Positions 1 through 8,325 of a stretch of DNA of 64,000 bases are shown piece after piece; the stretch's first letter is position 1; every line of letters starts with the position of its first letter. Made by a program: the position numbers and the translations under genes. Origin of the DNA: Capilliphycus robustus (GTDB lineage: Bacteria > Cyanobacteriota > Cyanobacteriia > Cyanobacteriales > Microcoleaceae); NCBI RefSeq assembly GCF_034932365.1, contig NZ_JAYGHR010000013.1, positions 1 through 64,000 of the forward strand, read 5' to 3'. The notes beneath the pieces are model-generated. The model saw only the letters and a program-made list of their open reading frames with translations. It had not been told where the DNA came from and made no database searches.

Positions 1-125
1 AGGTCTCGATTGACTTATTTAGAGCGTAATTCCACCACCATCTAGCACAACCAAAGTGCTGAGACAGTAATACCTGCTGGTTTGGTGTTGGATAGAGTCG
101 AACCTTGAGCGCTTTGTGTAGCATC
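1..125 (-). CDS. tnpB: TnpB/OrfB-family RNA-guided nuclease of an IS200/IS605-type element, N-terminus only (cut by window edge)
   Basis: An ATG at 125 reading leftwards opens 41 complete codons to the window edge. The product begins MLHKALKVRLYPTPNQQ and continues with LSQHFGCARWWWNYAL. The pattern 'K..R.YPTP.Q...L...FG..R..WN..L' is the standard N-terminus of TnpB/OrfB accessory proteins. TnpB is an RNA-guided endonuclease encoded by IS200/IS605 and IS1341-type elements. A good Shine-Dalgarno (AAGGAGGG) lies about 8 nt before the ATG. Only the N-terminal domain is visible, so intactness cannot be judged. It differs in sequence from the two other TnpB genes in the window. Confidence 0.8.
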
Positions 126-300
126 TTAATCCCTCCTTACCGCATTATACATAAAACAGTAACGATATCGGAAGATTTGGAAAACTACGTCCCTCCGTTT
201 TCCCCGACTTTCATCCCACCACCAAGCTGAGTACAGCTATGGTGGGGGACTTCCCGTCGGCTTAGTTAAATTGATTTGGCAATTTAACCGTTACCCCTAT
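126..300 (-). mobile_element. Left-end region of the edge-truncated TnpB insertion sequence
   Basis: This stretch lies upstream of the partial tnpB and has no gene of its own. It contains a stem with arms CCCACCA (215-221) and TGGTGGG (240-246), nested near a second weaker pairing. Subterminal hairpins of this sort mark the ends of IS200/IS605-type elements. The exact outer boundary (somewhere between about 250 and 321) cannot be fixed without the other end of the element or an empty-site homologue. Confidence 0.4.
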
Positions 301-321
301 CATTTTAATGGGTGACGGTGA

Positions 322-1359
322 TTAATTTCCCATAAAATCTGAACGAACAGTGACTTGATTCCCCCAAGTAATCACTTTGTTCTGAAGCTTCCCGCAAGTA
401 ATTTCTTCACCGATTTCTGTGTAGATTTCGATCCAGTTCTCAAACTTTCCAGCCCCTGCAATTGCCATCGCTTCTAGAGCGTAAGTGGGCAAACCTGCGA
501 CAGAAACATGATAAATACAAACACAGCCAAAGCTTCCGGGTTGGGCGAAGTTTTCGCCGTAGAAGGCATAAGCTTCTCTGACGTTATCAGGAAGAACGAT
601 GGATGATTCTACAGAAGTTCCTAAATCTCCAACAAATACGAACTGCTGATCATCGTAATTTTTGAGAGCTTCATTAAAAAACTGTTGAACGGCTTCTACG
701 TTAAATTCAGTTCCGACAATGGCTTTAAATCGTTCATCTGAACGAATATTGTCAAAATCTGAATCCGTTTTGGCTGACTTTTTGATTTCTGAATCTAAAC
801 TAATCGCTTTCTTTAAGTTGTCCAGAGCCAGTTCAACTTTGTTTTGTAAGCTATAACAGCAAGCTTTACTATAAAAGATTAACCCATTCTTCGGTGTATA
901 TTCTAGAGCTTTATCATTACTTTTGATCGCTTCATCATAGTTTTTAGAACAGTACAGAGCATATCCTCGATTACACCAATTTTGTGAGATATCTTTGATC
1001 ACTTTCTCATTCCATTCCAGAGCTTTTTCATACCATTCAACAGATTCTTCATATTTTTCGAGCTGTAATAGAGTGAGGGCTTTATTTTTCTGGGCTGTAT
1101 GAGCATCATAGGGATTTTTTTGGATTTTCAATGCTTGGTCAAATATCGTCAAGGCTTCTTCATATCTTTCTAAACTTAAAAGAGCGCATCCTTTTGTATT
1201 CATTGCAACAAAATGGTCACTAAAGAATTCGGGTTGTTGTTGGATTGCTTGTTCGATTACCGCAAGTCCTTCTTGGGGATTACCAGCCTCCCAAACTAGA
1301 GCTATTCCTTGATCCATTAACTTCTTCGCTTCCATGATAGATTCGTTGGCTGATGTCAT
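322..1359 (-). CDS. Tetratricopeptide-repeat (TPR) protein
   Basis: The product is about 345 aa when started at the ATG at 1359, which is preceded by AGAGGATAT. A longer frame starting upstream has no ribosome site. Residues from about 30 to 200 form at least four TPR-like helical pairs, for example 'A...KGCALLSLERYEEALTIFDQAL' split across the usual W-L-G-Y-A-F-A-P positions, and 'NRGYALYCSKNYDEAIKSNDKAL'. TPR arrays mediate protein-protein contacts. The C-terminal 120 residues are not TPR and I do not recognise them. No signal peptide is seen, so a cytoplasmic scaffold is likely. Partners are unknown. Confidence 0.75.
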   Translation of the reverse strand: MTSANESIMEAKKLMDQGIALVWEAGNPQEGLAVIEQAIQQQPEFFSDHFVAMNTKGCALLSLERYEEALTIFDQALKIQKNPYDAHTAQKNKALTLLQLEKYEESVEWYEKALEWNEKVIKDISQNWCNRGYALYCSKNYDEAIKSNDKALEYTPKNGLIFYSKACCYSLQNKVELALDNLKKAISLDSEIKKSAKTDSDFDNIRSDERFKAIVGTEFNVEAVQQFFNEALKNYDDQQFVFVGDLGTSVESSIVLPDNVREAYAFYGENFAQPGSFGCVCIYHVSVAGLPTYALEAMAIAGAGKFENWIEIYTEIGEEITCGKLQNKVITWGNQVTVRSDFMGN

Positions 1360-1707
1360 TTTATATCCTCTATTTCTACAAATTATGTACAGAATATCTT
1401 CACTCAAACTTGATGAATTTGAGGAGTTGGGTTGTATCGGTGGGTTGGGTTCGGGGTTTGATCAAAACTCGACCCGTCGATCAGCCTGATTAAATCTATT
1501 CCTACAGGGGTGACTGTAAACAGTTAACAGTGAAAAAAAACGGATTGCTGTAAAGACTGGTACAGATAATTTATGAATGATCCCTACGGTGACGAGTCAT
1601 AGGTGACTGATGACATGGAGCGAATCAAAGATCACCCATTTAGGTGAATTCAACTCAGTCTCGCTGACGATATATTGAATGTAACAACTGAGGAAGGAAA
1701 TTGCAAG
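1360..1707. other. Intergenic region without a recognisable gene
   Basis: No coding region with a plausible start and ribosome site is visible on either strand. A TATATT hexamer near 1670, with a weak TTCAAC 16 nt upstream, could be the promoter for the small gene pair that follows. I see no terminator and no known RNA. Confidence 0.4.
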
Positions 1708-1899
1708 ATGACAAATCCAACCTTAAACTCTCAACTTCAATCCTCGGTATAATCGAGATTGAAAACAATTTTTGCAACGCATCAAATCACTCGCAATGAC
1801 TTACAAACGCTGATTCTTTTTATTAGAGGTTCTCAAGAATTACAAGCTGATGACCTGCATAAAATATATCAAAGGCTTTCACGATTTTACCGGGGGTAA
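1708..1899 (+). pseudogene. Small gene (64 codons) interrupted by an in-frame TAA at codon 15
   Basis: An ATG at 1708 has a strong ribosome site (AGGAAGG, 1691-1697). It opens a frame that reads MTNPTLNSQLQSSV and then hits TAA at 1750-1752. The same frame continues without another stop to TAA at 1897-1899 and encodes 'FATHQITRNDLQTLILFI' and a further 30 residues. The end lies 2 nt before the ATG of the next gene, a normal operon spacing. A TTG at 1759 could restart translation. This looks like a recent nonsense mutation in a small protein of unknown function, or a sequencing error. Readthrough cannot be excluded. Confidence 0.5.
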
Positions 1900-1901
1900 T
1901 T

Positions 1902-2276
1902 ATGAACGATAAAAGCAGAAGTTCTTATTCAGTCTATGCCCAAATCATGCAATGGGAACGCGCAAAACGATTAGCAGAATATCAGGAAGAGGAGGAACTT
2001 GAAGGCTTTCTGACGACATCAAAGCTCTCTCCTCCGGCTAAAAAAACGACAACTCTTTCTCGTATTTCTAAACCCAAATCTTCATTAACTCCTGTTAAAA
2101 ACACTTCTCAAGCTAAAATCTCGGCGGGAATTATCTTGATTTTGGGTTGGTTGATGGGAATAGTAACTTACTGGGGTTTTACTCTAGTTACGGCTAATTT
2201 TACCGCTCAAACTGAACAGGAAAGTTCGGTTTTATTGCAGAGTTCTTCTTTGATTCCTCGTCAATTTTTTCTCTAA
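1902..2276 (+). CDS. Small single-pass membrane protein, function unknown
   Basis: The product is 124 aa. Residues 1-70 are polar, with a short acidic run (EYQEEEELEG) and then a basic Ser/Thr/Lys-rich linker. Residues about 72-97 form one hydrophobic segment (ISAGIILILGWLMGIVTYW), and a short polar tail follows. The ATG follows the stop of the interrupted upstream frame by 2 nt, so the two were probably one transcript and translationally coupled. I do not recognise a family. The arrangement suggests a cytoplasmic N-terminus anchored by the C-terminal membrane segment. Confidence 0.6.
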   Translation: MNDKSRSSYSVYAQIMQWERAKRLAEYQEEEELEGFLTTSKLSPPAKKTTTLSRISKPKSSLTPVKNTSQAKISAGIILILGWLMGIVTYWGFTLVTANFTAQTEQESSVLLQSSSLIPRQFFL

Positions 2277-2296
2277 ATCGGTTAGGGGAATTCCGA

Positions 2297-2322
2297 TAGA
2301 GACGTTGAAGACAACGCCTCTA
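2297..2322. repeat. Short palindromic intergenic repeat
   Basis: Arms TAGAGACGTTG (2297-2307) and CAACGCCTCTA (2312-2322) pair with one mismatch around AAGA. Short GTAGAGAC-type palindromes of this kind are scattered between genes in many filamentous cyanobacteria. It lies between the convergent genes ending at 2276 and 2334 and may help terminate both transcripts, although it has no clear T-run. Confidence 0.55.
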
Positions 2323-2333
2323 CATTTCTCTAT

Positions 2334-4247
2334 TTAGGAATCTTCGTCAGTCGTCGTCACCTCTACAGATTCGACTTCTTCTGGTACAGATTCGACTTCT
2401 TCTGGTACAGATTCGACTGCTTCTTCTACAGATTTGACTTCTAATGTTCGGACTCGGTTAATAGCCGCCGCGAGTTCAAATCGTCGAAATAGGGCTAAAT
2501 CTCCTTGAGGAAAAGGGGTAATTATATCTAATCCTTTTTCGGCGATATCTGCCATAACTCGATCTAAAATTTGAGATAGAGTATGTTCACCATTAATATA
2601 CTGTTTTCTAGCATAAACCATTGCGGCTGCGATCGCTCGTAATTGATCTCTAGAAACTAACTGTTCGACTCCTGACAAATCAACATCTTCTGTTCCAAAT
2701 GTGACTTCATCGAGATCGCGAACTTTCACCCGTACATCTCGCCGTCCGCGACTGGGATCTAAACTTTCTGGAAGGGGAACACGGGGTCGAATTTGACCAA
2801 ATTGTTCACCGCCTTCGGAAGTGCGACCTGTTGCATATTCTGCGGCGATTTCTTTGGCTTTTTCGGTTAATTCTTGGGGTTGAAAATTGTCCATTGCAAT
2901 CACCGTATCCGCCACATCAAAATAATCGCCACTTCCCCCCATAACTAAAATTGTAGAAACCCCATAATCGGTATAAAGTTGACGAACTTTATCAATAAAG
3001 GGTGTGATCGGTTCTTGGTCTTTGGCGATCAAGGCTTGCATTCGGCGATCGCGAATCATAAAATTAGTTGCAGCCGTATCTTCATCGACTAATAAAACGG
3101 GAGAAACCGCATCAGTAACCGAGTCATTTTCCGACTGAATTAACACCTCTAAGGCTTCCATAATATTGGCTGCTTGCGAAGTGCTTCCACTGGCGTTTTC
3201 GGTGGTAAATTCGGTGGTAGAACGGCTTTGAGGTAAGTGATTGACAAAAGGTGAAATATCAACTCCGGCAACGCTACGACCATCTTCAGATCTAATTTTA
3301 ATGGCGGCTGGACTGGTAATTACAAATTCTCGTCCATCTCCTGAAAGATGATTATAAATGCCAAATTCTATGGCATTGAGTAAGGTTGATTTACCGTGAT
3401 ATCCGCCACCCACAATTAAGGTAATTCCTTTCGGAATACCTAAACCTTTAATTTCTCCTAAATTGGGGCGATTGAATTCAACTTCTAGAGATTCAGGAGA
3501 TTGAAACGGCACAACATCAGTTTCTAAAGGTCGGCTATCAACGCCACTTCGTCGGGGTAAAATTGCCCCATTGGGAATAAAGGCAACTAAGCCTTTTTCG
3601 GGTAATTGTTGGCGTAACCAGTCGGCATCTTCTACGGTTTCGACATGAAGTTTACAGACTTCTGGATCGAAACTATTATATTTGAGAGAACGTTCAACAA
3701 TTAGGGGAATATCATCACAAATCATCGCGGCGGCTTGTCGTCCTAATATTTGCCGTCCTCGGGCGGGAAGTCCGACAAAAAATCGCATTTCAACGCCTTT
3801 TTCTTTGGTAGAAGGCATGGGTTTAGCGCGTTGAAAGACGGGGTTTCCAATGGTTAGTTTGGGTTTAGGGGGGGCGACATAAATAAAGCTTGCAGAGGTT
3901 CGTTCTAATACCTCTTGTCCCATTTTAGTAATCGCAATCATCCCGCTTTTTCCGGTTCCTCGACGGCTGCTAATGTCACGGGCGTTTTTATCAAACTGAC
4001 GGGTGAGATAGTCTCGCAAAGCGATTTCTCGAATGCGATTTTTGTAAAGTTCTGGAGGAAATCCGGCAATGTTAGGGGGGATGTGAACTCGAAACTTACT
4101 GGGAGCTGCAAAAGGATCGCCTTGAACGTAATCAATAATTAAGGTAAATTCCTCAAACTCATAAGTACCGAGAATATCTTTGTATGATCTGTAGCCTTGG
4201 TTGTCAAGGTCGAGTAATTTTCGGCGGAGGTCTTCTTTTGTGTTCAT
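2334..4247 (-). CDS. Predicted ATPase of the ABC class (ABC_ATPase family)
   Basis: The 637-aa product starts MNTKEDLRRKLLDLDNQGY. It has a Walker A loop GGGYHGKST at about residues 280-288 and a Walker B-like stretch PVLLVDEDTAATNFM near 385. No transmembrane segment is seen. This layout fits the soluble 'predicted ATPase of the ABC class' family, whose biochemical role is unknown. The C-terminus carries a 7-residue repeat (ESVPEEV, about three copies), encoded by a 21-bp tandem repeat around 2367-2430, which makes an acidic tail. The gene stands alone, with the palindromic repeat just downstream. Confidence 0.85.
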   Translation of the reverse strand: MNTKEDLRRKLLDLDNQGYRSYKDILGTYEFEEFTLIIDYVQGDPFAAPSKFRVHIPPNIAGFPPELYKNRIREIALRDYLTRQFDKNARDISSRRGTGKSGMIAITKMGQEVLERTSASFIYVAPPKPKLTIGNPVFQRAKPMPSTKEKGVEMRFFVGLPARGRQILGRQAAAMICDDIPLIVERSLKYNSFDPEVCKLHVETVEDADWLRQQLPEKGLVAFIPNGAILPRRSGVDSRPLETDVVPFQSPESLEVEFNRPNLGEIKGLGIPKGITLIVGGGYHGKSTLLNAIEFGIYNHLSGDGREFVITSPAAIKIRSEDGRSVAGVDISPFVNHLPQSRSTTEFTTENASGSTSQAANIMEALEVLIQSENDSVTDAVSPVLLVDEDTAATNFMIRDRRMQALIAKDQEPITPFIDKVRQLYTDYGVSTILVMGGSGDYFDVADTVIAMDNFQPQELTEKAKEIAAEYATGRTSEGGEQFGQIRPRVPLPESLDPSRGRRDVRVKVRDLDEVTFGTEDVDLSGVEQLVSRDQLRAIAAAMVYARKQYINGEHTLSQILDRVMADIAEKGLDIITPFPQGDLALFRRFELAAAINRVRTLEVKSVEEAVESVPEEVESVPEEVESVEVTTTDEDS

Positions 4248-4444
4248 GAGTTAGATCTCGATGAGTGTATTATTCAGTGTTTCCTTGCGATTTGAGAGGA
4301 TCTTGGTTTGAGCTGAACAGTTAATCCAATGTGCAAAGTTTGCCGAATCGGAAGACAAAGATAGAGCTTTTTTTTAGAGAATGACCTCATTATATCAGAG
4401 GATTTTGAGTTTATCTCGGGGGTTCATCCATCTAAATCGATTAT

Positions 4445-5527
4445 TTAATTGTCCAATAAGCGACTGACGACATTGACAATTACTTGAGCCGAACCCATCA
4501 AAAATTCTCGATCAAGATGAGCCAGAGTATCACTCGGTTGATGATAGTGAGGAGAACGAAGATTAGCGGTATCTGTGATCAACACGGCGGGAATATTTTG
4601 ATACCAAAAGGGAGCGTGATCACTTCGTAAAACATCAGGGGTCAGTACCCCTTTTAAGGGAATCGGTAAGGGAACAACGGGCGGTAAATTTAGGTTGGAT
4701 AGGCTTGAGGATATTCCCTGAAATGATTCTAATATTTCGGGATGTTGAATTTCCCCGACAACGACTAAAAACTCTCCTTTCTCGGGAGAATTAACGCCAC
4801 TGGCTTGTAAGAAAGGCTCAACATTTAAGCCTGTAGGATATTGTTGACAGCCATCTGTTCGACAGGCATAACCGACCATATCGAGGACAATAACATGGCG
4901 TAAATGTTGTAAGTTTTCGGGACGACCACTAAAGGCAAAACTCCCTAAAAGTCCTGATTCTTCTTGATCAAAGAAGACAATTTCTAAGGAATTTTTGCTG
5001 GTTTGTGAACCGAATAAACGAGCCACTTCTAGCAAAACAGCGATGCCACTGGCATTATCATCAGCTCCTGGTGAGTTGACAACGGTATCATAATGAGCGC
5101 CAATTAATAGGGTTTCTGCTTCAGGATCATCACCGGATCGTTTAGCGACAATATTAACACCTTGTTCAAAGGTTTGCAATGTCGGAGAAAAGCCCAATTG
5201 TTGTAATTGTTCGACTAAATAATTTCGCGTAAATTCCCGATCGCTTTCTGTATATCGTGAGCCAACTAGGGTTTCCATCTGACTCCAAATTTTCTCGGGG
5301 TTAATTTCAGCAATGTTAGCGGAATTAGAAACATTAACCTCAGACCATAATGGGGCTATGGGGTTGACATTCACCTCAAAATATGAGGTCTTTGATGAGT
5401 TGGGATCAGGGAGAACAGCCGGATGTTCTCGGGTCAATAAAACACTTGAAATCTCGGTCTTCCAGTTCAAGCTGCAAACCAGAAGACCTCCTAATAAAAA
5501 CAACGCGATGAGGCTTTTCTTCATCAT
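4445..5527 (-). CDS. M28-family zinc aminopeptidase, exported
   Basis: The 360-aa product begins with a signal peptide or anchor (MMKKSLIALFLLGGLLVCSL). The catalytic domain shows the M28 zinc ligands in order: H145 and D147 in GAHYDTV, D157 in GADDNASG, the catalytic E189-E190 in DQEESG, D216 in VLDMVGY, and a final His in RSDHAPFW near residue 305. M28 enzymes remove N-terminal residues from peptides using two zinc ions. Export suggests a periplasmic or extracellular role. The ATG lies 12 bp after the stop of the upstream gene (5540-6088) and has no strong ribosome site of its own, so translational coupling is likely. Confidence 0.85.
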   Translation of the reverse strand: MMKKSLIALFLLGGLLVCSLNWKTEISSVLLTREHPAVLPDPNSSKTSYFEVNVNPIAPLWSEVNVSNSANIAEINPEKIWSQMETLVGSRYTESDREFTRNYLVEQLQQLGFSPTLQTFEQGVNIVAKRSGDDPEAETLLIGAHYDTVVNSPGADDNASGIAVLLEVARLFGSQTSKNSLEIVFFDQEESGLLGSFAFSGRPENLQHLRHVIVLDMVGYACRTDGCQQYPTGLNVEPFLQASGVNSPEKGEFLVVVGEIQHPEILESFQGISSSLSNLNLPPVVPLPIPLKGVLTPDVLRSDHAPFWYQNIPAVLITDTANLRSPHYHQPSDTLAHLDREFLMGSAQVIVNVVSRLLDN

Positions 5528-5539
5528 GTTTATCGACGC

Positions 5540-6088
5540 TTAATTTTCCTCAAAATCAATCTCTTGATTGAACAGTTGAAGTCCCTTTTCAGTCTGTTTG
5601 ATCTTGGGAATGGTTATAATTTCTTCAAAACCAGCCAGTTTAGGGGGTGAGGGTAGCCAATCTTCTAAGCGGGGTTTAAAATCGTGAGCCATTTGCCAAA
5701 ATATTTGGATTTCCTGGTCTAATTTTTGAGCTAATTGATTGATAATATTGGCTTGCTGACACAACTTTGGCCAGAGTTCTTGGGCTTGTAATTCATAAAG
5801 TTTAGCTTGTTTAACGGCAAGCTTTGCTTGGACTTTTTTGAGTTTCAGGTGAGTGGTTTTAATATTGCGATCAAGTTCCGACAGGTTGACTGACCATTCA
5901 GCAACTTGAGTTTGACAAATTTGATTAAATTCAGCTTTAGCTTCCGGTGAATGGTCTTTCGGAAAGATCACCGATACATAAAAACAGGAACGTTTGTCGC
6001 ACAAAGAATTATACTCAGCTTGTACTTCATCAACTTGTGCTTTGATCTGGTTCCATTCCGATAGAAACTGTTCTATTACTTGACTCAT
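5540..6088 (-). CDS. Coiled-coil protein of unknown function
   Basis: The 182-aa product is mostly heptad-patterned helix: residues about 1-35 and 70-130 are rich in Leu, Lys, Glu and Gln (for example LKLKKVQAKLAVKQAKLYEL). It has no signal peptide or membrane segment. Cys residues occur at CDKRSCF and ICQT, without a clear zinc pattern. It precedes the M28 peptidase by 12 bp in the same direction, so the two form an operon. I do not recognise a family. Confidence 0.6.
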   Translation of the reverse strand: MSQVIEQFLSEWNQIKAQVDEVQAEYNSLCDKRSCFYVSVIFPKDHSPEAKAEFNQICQTQVAEWSVNLSELDRNIKTTHLKLKKVQAKLAVKQAKLYELQAQELWPKLCQQANIINQLAQKLDQEIQIFWQMAHDFKPRLEDWLPSPPKLAGFEEIITIPKIKQTEKGLQLFNQEIDFEEN

Positions 6089-6296
6089 GGTTTAATTACC
6101 AGTTCAAACAGAGGCATTTCTGAGTTTAGCAAAAATTTCGCCTCTAGGTTATGTTTATTTTCAGTAATCGCCGTTTAAAATTAGATTAGACTCTATTTTT
6201 CCCTGAATTTATAACGCAATAATTAAGAAATTTCGATTTCTGTTGACATCACTTTACTATAATTGAGTCAGATGTCAAGTAAAAAAGGGGGCAAAT

Positions 6297-6824
6297 ATGG
6301 CTTATCTGTGCGAACTGAGTCCCAGTCAAAAAGTCTATTTAGATGTTCAAGCCAACCAAACCGTAGTCACAACAGTTACCAGCAGTCCCGGACAACAACA
6401 GCAGTCAAGTAGCAGTTTTACGACTGGAAGTTGGACTTTCCTCCCCGTTATTTACCGCACTGACGCTGGAATTGTGATTGAAATCGAAACTGCACAGGGA
6501 AAACACTATGTTAATGTGCAGGGAAACAGCATGGGAGTAATGAATGATACACCTTCAATCACTCAGTCTGAGAGGCTACAACTTCAGCAAGTTTCCAGCA
6601 TTCCCAACGCTACAATGTCTCCGATGAAACCGATGGAACCGATGAAAATGCAACCGATGAAAATGCAACCCATGCAAATGCGAATGGGAAATCTGGAAAT
6701 GCAAATGAATTCTACTTCTGAAAGTTCAAGCTCTCAAACTCGACAATTTTGTAGTCAATGTGGAGCTTCTATTAAGCCAGAAGATCGCTTCTGTTCGAGT
6801 TGCGGTTATCGTCTCGATTCCTAA
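6297..6824 (+). CDS. Methionine-rich protein with a C-terminal zinc ribbon
   Basis: The 175-aa product has three parts. Residues 1-95 form a beta-rich domain with a Gln/Ser-rich loop (PGQQQQSSSSF). Residues about 103-138 form a low-complexity run of Met-Pro-Lys units (MSPMKPMEPMKMQPMKMQPM), with a Met at almost every third position. Residues 150-175 are a classic zinc ribbon, CSQCG..13..CSSCG. Zinc ribbons of this type cap many bacterial membrane or scaffold proteins. Met-rich runs occur in copper-handling proteins, but that function is not shown here. A ribosome site (AAAAAAGGGGG) precedes the ATG. No membrane segment is seen. Confidence 0.65.
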   Translation: MAYLCELSPSQKVYLDVQANQTVVTTVTSSPGQQQQSSSSFTTGSWTFLPVIYRTDAGIVIEIETAQGKHYVNVQGNSMGVMNDTPSITQSERLQLQQVSSIPNATMSPMKPMEPMKMQPMKMQPMQMRMGNLEMQMNSTSESSSSQTRQFCSQCGASIKPEDRFCSSCGYRLDS

Positions 6825-6838
6825 AATTGAGCGCGAAT

Positions 6839-7741
6839 TTAGCTGGCACTATTGCTAATATCATTATCCGGTTTTTTGCTCATATCAGGCTTGACGATTT
6901 TGAGTTTGCGAGAAGCTGAACTATCTCTCGGGGTATTATCGAGATCATCTTCCATTAAGTTTCCGATTGCTTCATTGAGTTGACCAGGATTCATAAAGAT
7001 AATCTTAGAATTGTTACTCTCGCTGAGTTTCTGATGAGCCTCGACATATTGTTTCGCAATCAGATATTGAATAAACTCCCGACTGTTGGGCTGTATTTGC
7101 AGGGCATCTGAGATAATCTCAATAGATTGGGCTTCACTGCGGGCAATACTAATTTCAGCTCGTTTTTTGTTTTCTGCGGCTTTTTCTTGCTCCATTGATT
7201 TCATAATTGCAGCCGGAGGCGTAACACTTTGCAGGTTTACCCGAATAATTTTAATCCCCCAATTGTCTGTGGCTTCATCTAAGGTTTTTAGGAGTAAATC
7301 GTTGATTTCATTAATCGAGGAAAACAGTGTTCTCATCTCAATGGTGGCAATTTTTGCCCGCAACGTTGTCAAGACTAAATTAGAGATTGATTCATCAACT
7401 TGTTCAACGTTGTAAAAAGATTTCTCGATATCTTCGATTTTCCAGTAAACAACTGCATCAATGGTTAAGGGAGTATTATCACTGGTAATCACTTCCTGGG
7501 GTTTGATATCGATAAACCGTTCACGAGTGGTATCATAGTGAACCACTTTTTCAAAGAAAGGAAGAATATAACGAACTCCTGGTTTTAGGGTGCGATGACG
7601 GCCATTTAAACCTTCGACAATGGCCTGATCTCCACCACTGACGACTTTAATTGAGGAATTAAACACGACCCCAATGACTAAAGCTGCAAAGAAGCTGAGT
7701 AAATATTGAGCCATAACAGTTAATAATGTGTCAAGTACCAA
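6839..7741 (-). CDS. SPFH/band-7 (stomatin-prohibitin) membrane protein
   Basis: The 300-aa product has an N-terminal membrane segment (residues about 7-30, MAQYLLSFFAALVIGVVF). An SPFH domain follows, with the family signatures GLNGRHRTLKPGVRYILPF, 'RERFIDIKPQEVITSDN' and 'VTPPAAIMKSMEQEKAAE', and then a charged tail. Such proteins oligomerise on membranes and often act with proteases or membrane microdomains. It is convergent with the Met-rich zinc-ribbon gene, whose stop is 14 bp away. There is no NfeD partner gene nearby. Confidence 0.85.
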   Translation of the reverse strand: MVLDTLLTVMAQYLLSFFAALVIGVVFNSSIKVVSGGDQAIVEGLNGRHRTLKPGVRYILPFFEKVVHYDTTRERFIDIKPQEVITSDNTPLTIDAVVYWKIEDIEKSFYNVEQVDESISNLVLTTLRAKIATIEMRTLFSSINEINDLLLKTLDEATDNWGIKIIRVNLQSVTPPAAIMKSMEQEKAAENKKRAEISIARSEAQSIEIISDALQIQPNSREFIQYLIAKQYVEAHQKLSESNNSKIIFMNPGQLNEAIGNLMEDDLDNTPRDSSASRKLKIVKPDMSKKPDNDISNSAS

Positions 7742-8325
7742 AATTAAGAATAGGTCTATAGTAGCACCGTTTCTCTAGCAATGACCTATTCTCTGATTTA
7801 CTGTTACGTTAAACCCAATGCTTTATTTCGTCATCTTTTCTTAACCCAACGTTACACCTGATGACTCAAAACCGCCCGATAACGCACTTGATTATTTCTC
7901 ACTTTTTCCAGGGCTTCCTGGGCTTTTTCCATCGGAAAAATTTCCACCTGGGGTTCAATGTGATAGCGGTCCGCGACTGATAACATTTCCTGCATCATCG
8001 CCCGTCCCCCAATGAGAGAACCCAAAATTCGCCGACGCTTCATAATTAAAGGAAAAAGAGGAAGTGTCAACGGGGCGTCAGGGACACCCACAATCGTTAA
8101 AGTGCCATCAGAGTCGAGAAAATTAACATAAGATTCCCAATCAATTGACACCGGAACCGTACTTAATAAAATATTAAACGGTTGAGACGGGGCAGAAGGG
8201 GCTTGATTTTTTTCGACAATGACAGTTTCCTTCGCCCCAAGTTCATGGGCAAATTCTGCTTTATCTTGGGAGGTGGTAAAAACAGTGACTCTGTTGCCTA
8301 ATTTACTCGCAAATTGTACCGCCAG

